DNA of 5,606 bases from Lentisphaerota bacterium (GTDB lineage Bacteria; Verrucomicrobiota; Kiritimatiellia; RFP12; UBA3636). Position 1 is the first letter of the stretch, and each line of letters starts with the position of its first letter. The notes under the pieces were generated by a model. It was given only the letters and a program-made list of their open reading frames with translations, had not been told where the DNA came from and did no database searches. The translations under genes were made by a program, and so were the position numbers. Shown in pieces: positions 1 through 5,039 of the stretch. The stretch spans positions 1-5,606 of the forward strand of contig JALHHX010000143.1 of NCBI GenBank assembly GCA_022837245.1. The letters run 5' to 3'.

Positions 1-417
1 CGCGATTTCGCGCACCTCGCCGTCCTCGCCCCAAATCGGCTGCACGTGCGAGTAGCCGCGGAACCACGCCAGCGAGAGATGCTCCACCGCCTCGTCTAGG
101 TTTTCTATCGCGTCCGCGGCGCGCGTGAGCGCGTCGCGCTGCTCGTCGGCCAGCACGGCGTCCGCGGCGCCCGTGTGCGCGCGCACCCTCCAGCCCATTC
201 CGGCCAGCGCCGCGGCGCGCCGCTCCACGCACGTGAGCAGCACGGGGTCCGCCGCCTCGATCTCCGCGTAGATGCGCTGCAGCAGGGCCGAGCCCCGCCC
301 GCGCGCCGCGTCGAATATGCCCTGCGCCTGCCGGATCGTCAGCCCCTGCAGCGGGTTGACCCGCTCGAGCCACGCGTCCGCCGCCGTGCGCCTCGTCCTG
401 ATCGGCGTCGCCAGCAT
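1..417 (-). CDS. Mu-like phage portal protein (DUF935 / gp29 type), N-terminal part, runs off left edge
   Basis: The minus strand is open from a stop at 472-474 to position 1. From the ATG at 417-415 it gives 139 residues that read like the N-terminus of a Mu gp29-type portal protein, which forms the dodecameric head vertex ring through which phage DNA passes. Family-like stretches are NPLQGLT (21-27), followed by a helical segment, then the ERRAAALAGMGWRV block (65-78) and GYSHVQPIWG (121-130). Known family members share an N-P-L-x-G-L-T start, an 'R-K-x-A-V-x-G-x-x-W-x-V'-like block and a 'G-x-S-x-x-x-x-x-W' block. This is recognition from memory, with no search. The start is uncertain: no ribosome binding site precedes 417, and homology to beta-helix sequence on the other strand begins at about 404, so the true 5' end may have been lost at a junction. 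GC is about 74% by hand count over 1-420 against about 58% over the next 300 bases, which suits foreign or phage DNA. The C-terminal part lies outside the window. Confidence 0.72.
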   Translation of the reverse strand, partial: MLATPIRTRRTAADAWLERVNPLQGLTIRQAQGIFDAARGRGSALLQRIYAEIEAADPVLLTCVERRAAALAGMGWRVRAHTGAADAVLADEQRDALTRAADAIENLDEAVEHLSLAWFRGYSHVQPIWGEDGEVREIA

Positions 418-1131
418 CACAGGGAACGGCACGTTGCGCGAGAGCCACGTCATCGGCAACATCGGCTGCGCCTACAACTCCAACACGCCGATGAAGGGTG
501 TCGGCGTGTACCAGGAAGGCGGTTCGTTGATCAACGTCCTCGTGGCGAATAACACGCTATTGCCCAGCGAGGGCGGCGGCGTCTATCTCAAGAGCACCTC
601 GAGTTCGCTACTCAACGTCACAGTGTGCGATAACACTGCGATCACCGCTGGGCCAGTGATGGCATTTTCCAGGAGAACGGCGTCCTGCGCAATGTCATAG
701 TCCAGTTCAATGGCGAGATTAATTTGAAACAGACGGCAGGCACGGTTACGTATTCATCCATCGGCATCGATCCGGTGCCTGCGGGAGATGGGAACATCTC
801 ATCCGAACCTCTTATGCCGCATCGGGCGCTGGACGACTACCGCCTAGAGCCGAAATCTCCTGGCATCGACGCTGGAAGCAACACCGGGTGGACGATGCTG
901 GACGTTGATCTGGACGGGCTGACAAGAATCAAGTTCGGCACCTGTGACATGGGGGCATGCGAATTTCAAGGTGCTCCAGCAACCATCTTCGTTGTCCGCT
1001 GGAGATTTAATTTAGAGCGTCTGCTTCCAACGGCGCGCCGCCCTCGGTCGTCTGTGTTGCACTTAGCACTGGAGGGCGGCAGGCCTCTGCCGCCGTTGCG
1101 GCTCCGCGGCGCGTTGCCCTTATGTCGCTAG
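404..1131 (+). pseudogene. Beta-helix surface protein with choice-of-anchor-Q-like C-terminus; 5' truncated and frameshifted
   Basis: Two plus-strand frames together read as the C-terminal half of an exported right-handed beta-helix (polymorphic outer membrane protein-like) protein. The first, from about 404 to 651, shows short beta-helix rungs such as GNGTLRESHVIGN, GGSLINVLVANN and SSLLNVTVCDN. The second, from about 652, continues with DGIFQENGVLRNVIVQFN and then the motifs SPGIDAG (856-876) and DMGACEF (946-966), typical of the end of choice-of-anchor-Q domains in PVC and Bacteroidetes surface proteins. Adding one G to the GGG at 650-652 joins the frames as A-G-A-S-D-G, so a one-base deletion (mutation or sequencing error) is likely. 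No signal peptide or start is present. Upstream the sequence passes straight into an antisense phage portal gene. The last 45 or so residues before the stop (1129-1131) are rich in Arg, Leu and Pro and lie over GC-rich inverted repeats, so the real protein may end near 1010. Substrate and role are unknown; the family is generally cell-surface. Confidence 0.7.
1075..1094. terminator. GC-rich hairpin between convergent genes, possible bidirectional terminator
   Basis: GGCGGCAG (1075-1082) and CTGCCGCC (1087-1094) form a perfect 8-bp stem with a 4-base loop. A competing inverted repeat overlaps it: GCCGCCCTC (1037-1045) pairs perfectly with GAGGGCGGC (1072-1080). The position, just beyond the tilS stop and near the end of the plus-strand beta-helix gene, suits a terminator for both. 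Neither strand has a U-tract after the stem, so it is not a classical intrinsic terminator. It could instead be a dispersed GC-rich repeat. Confidence 0.4.
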
Positions 1132-2537
1132 ACTATTGTCAGTTGAATGGACGCCTCTCCGATGCGTGCGGCGGCGGATTCGTCGACTGCATATCCGGGC
1201 AGCCATATGATGTTGCCGTCTGCTGTAGAAAGCACGGGCACGGAAGAACGTTTCTCACGCGGTATTTTGAGGTTTGTGAAGATGTCAGAGAGTTTCTGCG
1301 TGATTCCTTGTCCAACGGGGGCGATCCGGTCGCCGTTTCGCGGTTGGCGCAGTGTTAGTTCCCGGCCGATCAGCGTTGCGGAGATGCTGCATTGCAGCGG
1401 TAGCAGGAGAGGGGATGATCGGCGCGGTTTTGCGACATCAAGCCCGTGTCTTATTTGGATCATGACGGGCTGAGATCCGGGCGCTATCGTGATTGGCCCC
1501 AGCGTGGCGTCGTCAGCGGGCAGGATGAAGTCGAATTGTCCCGAGGTGGTGTCTTCTTCTGATTTGCAAGAAGTGATTACTAGCGAATCTCCGCAGCGTC
1601 GCGCTGTCCAACCGCCGCCGAGCGTTGCATCTACAGTGCCCCGTTCGGGGCCGGCGCATAAATCACGGACTCTTTCAATTGCGTTAAGCGTGACGAACTG
1701 CGGCGGGATTCCGGAGTTGTAAAGCCAGTTGGCCACTATGCGCCGGAAAATCGGCGGCGGCTGTGCATCCAGTTTACATGCGGAGAGAGAGTTGCCAGTC
1801 AAAGTGCATTCAGCGGCTTTGTCCATCGCGAGCGACTCGAGATAATCGTCGTCATCCCTGAACATTTCCATGGAGCGTAAGAGCGAATCCAAGGCGGCTT
1901 TGCCGTGGATTGACTCAAACTCGGGAATAAAATGCTTACGGATTCGGTTGCGCTGCATTGTGCAGTCGTCGTTAGTTGAATCCTCGCGCCAGGGTATGGA
2001 CTCCGCCACGAGCCAGTCGCAGAGCTGTTGATGGCGCAGCCTCAGGATGGGACGAATGATCGGGATTGTGCCGGTTGTAGGTTGTGAGATTGGGCGAATG
2101 CCGCCGGCGCCCCTTAAGCTGGTGCCACGGGCGAGACGCAGGAAAAGCGTTTCCGCCTGGTCGTCCGCCGTATGTCCGGTTGCAATGGCGACGCAACCAT
2201 TTCCTGCCGCGGTTTTCTGCAAGAATGCATGGCGCATCCGGCGCGCGGCCATTTCGATTGATTCGCCAGTTCGCGCGGCTTCAGTGGGTACGTCGCCGTC
2301 GCCGCGAAAGAACGGGAGTCCAAGCGCGGCGGTCATGTCTGCCACGCTCCGAGCGTCGAGCTCGGCTTCAACACCGCGGATCCCATGCTGGTAGTGGGCT
2401 ACGAGCAGCGGGTATCTGTCACGGTCTGTTGTTCGGTGCAGTAAGTTTAGGAGCCCAACAGAATCAGCCCCGCCCGAAACGGCCACTAGGATCGGGCCGT
2501 TGGGGAGCGGGGGAAGGCTTGTTACTAATGGCGTCAC
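1128..2537 (-). CDS. tilS: tRNA(Ile)-lysidine synthetase TilS
   Basis: TilS is a cytoplasmic ATP-dependent enzyme that attaches lysine to C34 of the CAU-anticodon tRNA-Ile2, so that it reads AUA and is charged with isoleucine. The 469 residues match the long, E. coli-like form. The N-terminal PP-loop ATPase shows SGGADS (21-26), HYQHGIRGVEAELDA (48-62), GHTADDQAETLFLRLARG (121-138) and the REDSTN...RNRIR block (184-200). A middle region follows at about 215-310. The C-terminal TilS domain shows LRQPRNGDRI (396-405), KLSDIF (415-420) and WLPG (445-448). The start is a GTG at 2537-2535. It is nearly forced, because the upstream pal stop TAA (2552-2550) is in the same frame and no ATG lies between. 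No clear Shine-Dalgarno sequence is seen in the 12-base gap, so translational coupling to pal is likely. The stop TAG (1130-1128) overlaps the convergent plus-strand stop. All key motifs are intact. Confidence 0.96.
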   Translation of the reverse strand: MTPLVTSLPPLPNGPILVAVSGGADSVGLLNLLHRTTDRDRYPLLVAHYQHGIRGVEAELDARSVADMTAALGLPFFRGDGDVPTEAARTGESIEMAARRMRHAFLQKTAAGNGCVAIATGHTADDQAETLFLRLARGTSLRGAGGIRPISQPTTGTIPIIRPILRLRHQQLCDWLVAESIPWREDSTNDDCTMQRNRIRKHFIPEFESIHGKAALDSLLRSMEMFRDDDDYLESLAMDKAAECTLTGNSLSACKLDAQPPPIFRRIVANWLYNSGIPPQFVTLNAIERVRDLCAGPERGTVDATLGGGWTARRCGDSLVITSCKSEEDTTSGQFDFILPADDATLGPITIAPGSQPVMIQIRHGLDVAKPRRSSPLLLPLQCSISATLIGRELTLRQPRNGDRIAPVGQGITQKLSDIFTNLKIPREKRSSVPVLSTADGNIIWLPGYAVDESAAARIGEASIQLTIV

Positions 2538-2549
2538 CGCCAGAACGTG

Positions 2550-3107
2550 TTAGCGGTAGAACGAAAATTCCGCGCGGCGGTTTTTGGACCATGCGGTTTC
2601 GTTGTGTGCCGGATCGACGGGGCGTTCCTTGCCGAAGCTCGTGGTCTGGATACGTGTGGCATCTGTTCCGAGCGCTATGAGCTGTTCGCGGACGGACAAT
2701 GCGCGGTATTCGCCGAGTGAAATGTTGTACTCGTGTGTTCCGCGTTCATCGCAGTGGCCTTCGACGACCAGGACAATAGTGGGGTTGATGCGGAGAAACT
2801 CCGCGACCGTTCCGATGTTTGCCATCTGGTCCTGAGGAATCGAATATGCATCGTACGCGAAATAGACGGGGTAGATGCCCTGCGCGTCCGTTACGGGGGT
2901 CAAGTCCTCGGCGCGCCATCCGTCTACAAGCGGGATCTCTCCGTCGCCGGTTTCCCAACCGCCACCAAGCCCGCTTGGGGTGATCCCGTCCGGTCTGATG
3001 TAGCCATCTCCTTCAGTGTTCTGCTTGTTGGATCTGCAGCCAGCTGCGAGGGTGGCCACAGCCATGATTGCAAAAGCGAATCTAATTGTTTTATTTATTG
3101 CGCTCAT
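2550..3107 (-). CDS. pal: Peptidoglycan-associated lipoprotein Pal (OmpA-like domain)
   Basis: Pal is an outer-membrane lipoprotein that binds the diaminopimelate of peptidoglycan and is loaded at division sites by the Tol machinery through TolB. The 185-residue product begins with a lipoprotein signal peptide with lipobox LAAG-C (acylated Cys24). Residue +2 is Arg, not Asp, which agrees with outer-membrane sorting. A Gly-rich linker of about 50 residues follows. The OmpA-like domain spans about 78-185 with VYFAYDAYSI (81-90), VVEGHCDERGTHEYNISL (114-131) and NRRAEF (176-181). Asp120 and Arg135 are spaced 15 residues apart, as are the paired peptidoglycan-binding Asp and Arg of OmpA-like domains. 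The ATG at 3107-3105 is preceded by a purine-rich AAGAAGAGAAGAAC, a weak ribosome binding site. It lies 89 bases after tolB and 12 before tilS on the same strand. No cpoB/ybgF follows, unlike the proteobacterial arrangement. Confidence 0.95.
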   Translation of the reverse strand: MSAINKTIRFAFAIMAVATLAAGCRSNKQNTEGDGYIRPDGITPSGLGGGWETGDGEIPLVDGWRAEDLTPVTDAQGIYPVYFAYDAYSIPQDQMANIGTVAEFLRINPTIVLVVEGHCDERGTHEYNISLGEYRALSVREQLIALGTDATRIQTTSFGKERPVDPAHNETAWSKNRRAEFSFYR

Positions 3108-3196
3108 GTTCTTCTCTTCTTTTTATGTTCCTGCGCCTGGGGGGGGGCAGGATTGTTTTGTGGTGGGTTGGTTTGGTCGTTAATCGTTAATTCACT
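3108..3196 (-). other. tolB-pal spacer with 9-base C tract (5' leader of pal)
   Basis: This is the 89-base spacer between the tolB stop and the pal start. On the gene strand it holds a tandem TTAACGA pair just after the tolB stop (plus-strand TCGTTAA at 3177-3183 and 3184-3190). It then has a run of nine C (plus-strand G at 3139-3147) flanked by CCTGC and GCAGG, which can pair as a 5-bp stem around the tract. A purine-rich stretch leads into the pal ATG. No convincing promoter was seen, so pal is probably cotranscribed with tolB. Confidence 0.6.
3139..3147. repeat. Homopolymer tract, nine G on plus strand
   Basis: Nine consecutive G on the plus strand (nine C in the tolB-pal transcript) lie 32 to 40 bases upstream of the pal ATG. 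Homopolymers of this length are prone to slippage. Because the tract is outside any reading frame, a length change would alter only the leader of pal. Confidence 0.85.
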
Positions 3197-4420
3197 TCAC
3201 TTGCTCCAGTTGGGGAGGTACCATTCCCCTTGGATGCTGTGAAGTGCCATCGGCGGGTCTCCCATGGTGTCCAGAATCACCAGAGAGCGCCGGTAATTAA
3301 GTGTTCTTGTGCAGACAATGTGACGGCCGTCGGGAGCCCACGATGGATCTTCATAATCGGCTCCGTCGGCGGGACTCACGAGCTTCGGAGTGGAAGTGCG
3401 CGGATCGGCGTCCGCATCCAGAATGTAGATGCCGTAGCGCCCGCCGCCACGTCCGCAGAAAGCGATCTGGCCAAGTGGACTCCATTCTGGGGCGAAGCTT
3501 TCCCTTACGGCAGGGGAGTAGTTGAGGCGGCGTCCCTGTTTGTCGGAAACGTTCATCCTGTAAATTCGAGGAATCCGTCCTTCGTCGCTGACATAGACGA
3601 TGCTGCTTCCGTCTGGCGACCAAGCGGGGCTGGACTCATTGACGTCTTTGCTGCGCGTGATCCTGTTAAGTTTCCCTGCGGACTGGACGTAGAGATCAAC
3701 ACCGCCAGAGCGCGATAGGATGAGCGCGATGTAACCCGAAGTTGATTGGACGGCGCCGTGGTTCACGCCTGGCTGGCTGGATATGACTTCACGCTGATTC
3801 GTGTCGAGATTCACCTTATAGACGGCGGCGCCGCCAGTTAGCCAGGAAGTGTACAAGAACTCATTCTTGCCTGGAACCCAGGTGGGCGACATGCACAGCT
3901 TGCGGTCGCTTGTGAGCTGCTGGACGCGTGCTCCGTCGGCATCGCACATGAACACCTCCGTTTCGGCGGCGCCACGTTTGCCAATAAAGAGAATTTTCGA
4001 TGAGGCCATCGACGGTTTGCCCGTGACTCTGGTGACAACTTGGTCGCAGAGCGCGTGTGCGGAATCACGCGCCTGTGTGTTGGGTGCCTCTTTCGACCAC
4101 GAGAAACCGCGCTGACCGGCCAGCCAATTGGCATCCACGGTGGCGCTTATTTTGGAGGCTGAGCTGCTTACATTGCCGCGGAGCACCACAGATGCGCTTT
4201 CTGCACCTACGGGGATGAACCATCCGGAGCGGACGAGGTCGTTTTTAAGCACGGCGATGAACTCCCGCGATTGCGCTGAGTTGTCGCTGCTTATCCCGGA
4301 GAGGCTAACCGTCTGCTTGCCGTCGGTCCTAACATTTCCCGAAATTTTGATGTCGGCGCTGAAGACGGTCGTTGAGCAAAGGAGTGCTAAGATGACGATT
4401 TTCTTGAATTTTCTTGGCAT
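3197..4420 (-). CDS. tolB: Tol-Pal system periplasmic protein TolB
   Basis: TolB is the periplasmic partner that shuttles between Pal and the inner-membrane TolA/TolQ/TolR complex, helping outer-membrane constriction at division. The product has 407 residues, close to the usual 400-430. A Sec signal peptide occupies about 1-21 (basic start, then IVILALLCSTTVFSA). The TolB N-terminal alpha/beta domain follows at about 23-135, including FIAVLKNDLVRSGWF (54-68). The rest is a beta-propeller of PD40/WD40-like repeats, seen as SPTWVPGKNEFLYTS (178-192), SSPAWSPDGSSIVYVS (263-278), FAPEWSPLGQIAF (309-321), DPSWAPDGRHIV (358-369) and a closing LPNW (402-405). The ATG at 4420-4418 is right for the signal peptide, but no Shine-Dalgarno sequence precedes it. 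It is the first gene of the tolB-pal-tilS cluster. tolQ, tolR and tolA are not adjacent and must lie elsewhere if present. Confidence 0.94.
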   Translation of the reverse strand: MPRKFKKIVILALLCSTTVFSADIKISGNVRTDGKQTVSLSGISSDNSAQSREFIAVLKNDLVRSGWFIPVGAESASVVLRGNVSSSASKISATVDANWLAGQRGFSWSKEAPNTQARDSAHALCDQVVTRVTGKPSMASSKILFIGKRGAAETEVFMCDADGARVQQLTSDRKLCMSPTWVPGKNEFLYTSWLTGGAAVYKVNLDTNQREVISSQPGVNHGAVQSTSGYIALILSRSGGVDLYVQSAGKLNRITRSKDVNESSPAWSPDGSSIVYVSDEGRIPRIYRMNVSDKQGRRLNYSPAVRESFAPEWSPLGQIAFCGRGGGRYGIYILDADADPRTSTPKLVSPADGADYEDPSWAPDGRHIVCTRTLNYRRSLVILDTMGDPPMALHSIQGEWYLPNWSK

Positions 4421-4538
4421 TTGCTGTTTTGATCGTGAGATTGGTAAAAAAAGAAACTAAACCACCATGCACTGCCCGTTCGGCGTATTGGCGCCCCCGT
4501 GTGCCGTGCGGATGGGAAGAAGGAATTCCACGCGCCAC

Positions 4539-4568
4539 ATTGTAGCAAAAGCGCCGCGCCATTAGCAA
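4539..4568 (-). promoter_or_regulatory. Candidate sigma-70 promoter for tolB-pal-tilS
   Basis: On the minus strand TTGCTA (plus 4563-4568) and TACAAT (plus 4539-4544) are spaced by 18 bases, and the -10 is preceded by TGC, giving an extended -10 (TGCTACAAT). Transcription would start near 4532 and leave a leader of about 110 bases before the tolB ATG. This is a match by eye to the sigma-70 consensus. Confidence 0.5.
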
Positions 4569-4663
4569 GTGGATAGTAAACTTGAACTTTTCCAGGTGGT
4601 ACTTTCCCTGGATTTTCCTGCGTTCGCCTCTCCCCGTCAAAATCGAAGCACATTCGCGCAGAA

Positions 4664-4807
4664 CCGGCCGGCTAGTCCAATGTGCGTTCTATGCGGCCGG
4701 AGGGAAATAGGGACAGACCCCAAAATTCCCACGCATTTGCGTCTCCTTACGCCGACAGCCCCGGAGCTTCGCTTGCACGCGGCGGAGTACCGCCTTTCCT
4801 CGCCGCG
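4664..4807. repeat. REP-like cluster of inverted repeats with GGGACAGACCCC core
   Basis: Several imperfect or perfect hairpins follow each other. CCGGCCG (4664-4670) pairs with CGGCCGG (4694-4700). GGGAA (4702-4706) pairs with TTCCC (4726-4730) around the core GGGACAGACCCC (4710-4721). ACGCATTTGCGT (4731-4742) is a small hairpin. GGCGG (4781-4785) pairs with CCGCC (4790-4794), and alternatively CGCGGCG (4778-4784) pairs with CGCCGCG (4801-4807). The core, whose complement reads GGGGTCTGTCCC, resembles a word I recall from dispersed REP-type repeats associated with Y1 (REP-associated tyrosine) transposases in many genomes. That link is from memory. No transposase is in the window. Confidence 0.5.
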
Positions 4808-4870
4808 GGTGGATAAGGATGGCATACCTTGACGTTTGTTGAATTCTCTTCGGAATTATGGGGCATTTCT

Positions 4871-4878
4871 GCTATACT
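4871..4878 (+). promoter_or_regulatory. Candidate extended -10 promoter for the rightward gene
   Basis: TGCTATACT, an extended -10 with its hexamer at 4873-4878, lies 162 bases upstream of the ATG at 5040. No good -35 sits at the usual distance; a TTGACG at 4829-4834 is 38 bases away, which is too far. The same TGCTAyAmT form occurs in the candidate tolB promoter on the opposite strand. Confidence 0.4.
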
Positions 4879-4950
4879 GGAAACCTGTCTACACTACGCA
4901 CATAAGAAATTGGTGGCAAAACGGGGATGCGCCCGGGGATCGATCCAAGT

Positions 4951-4979
4951 TTGACTTTGCATGGGATTTGCGGTAGAGT
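4951..4979 (+). promoter_or_regulatory. Alternative sigma-70 promoter for the rightward gene
   Basis: TTGACT (4951-4956) and TAGAGT (4974-4979) are separated by 17 bases. The -35 matches the consensus at five of six positions and the -10 at four of six. Transcription would start near 4986 and give a leader of about 54 bases. It competes with, or adds to, the extended -10 at 4871. Confidence 0.35.
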
Positions 4980-5027
4980 GCCGGGATGTCGGGCGGAATG
5001 GATCCGGCATGGAAGATTCATCCAGCT

Positions 5028-5033
5028 AGGGGA
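5028..5033 (+). promoter_or_regulatory. Ribosome binding site for the exported protein gene
   Basis: AGGGGA lies 6 bases before the ATG at 5040-5042, a good Shine-Dalgarno position. It supports this ATG as the start. It also contrasts with tolB and tilS, which lack a clear site. Confidence 0.6.
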
Positions 5034-5039
5034 TTGACT

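Larger units (their letters stand above)
4421..5039. other. Divergent intergenic region between tolB and the rightward exported-protein gene
   Basis: This 619-base stretch has no credible gene. Short open frames at 4569-4832 (plus) and 4329-4653 (minus) overlap repeats or the tolB 5' end and resemble no family. From left to right it holds the tolB leader, a candidate leftward promoter (4539-4568), a cluster of GC-rich inverted repeats (4664-4807), and candidate rightward promoters (4871-4878 and 4951-4979). A leader of about 50 to 155 bases follows, containing the palindrome GGATCGATCC (4937-4946) and a bulged inverted repeat, GCCGGGAT (4980-4987) with ATCCGGC (5002-5008). Confidence 0.7.

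Noticed and set aside
1..420. End of an inserted Mu-like prophage
   Set aside because: No TG/CA terminus or target duplication is visible at the junction, and a portal gene is internal in Mu-like genomes. It is kept as a junction of unknown origin.
175..552. Plus-strand open frame, 125 codons
   Set aside because: It is an Arg/Pro/His-rich shadow of the high-GC minus-strand portal gene, then of the beta-helix frame. It has no family-like motif.
2084..2680. Plus-strand open frame of 198 codons antisense to tilS and pal
   Set aside because: It lies antisense to two well-supported genes with intact motifs, and its composition is typical of a shadow frame.
2733..3242. Plus-strand open frame of 169 codons antisense to pal
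   Set aside because: It overlaps pal and the spacer, reads through the homopolymer, and has no recognisable domain or start context.
4329..4653. Two minus-strand frames upstream of and overlapping the tolB start
   Set aside because: They cross the tolB leader and signal peptide in other frames, overlap the candidate promoter, and show no family features.
4569..4832. Plus-strand open frame of 87 codons in the intergenic region
   Set aside because: Most of it translates the inverted-repeat cluster. It has no ribosome binding site and no domain-like sequence.
4880..5039. Possible riboswitch in the leader of the exported-protein gene
   Set aside because: The leader has a palindrome and a bulged inverted repeat, but I could not match it to any known riboswitch core.
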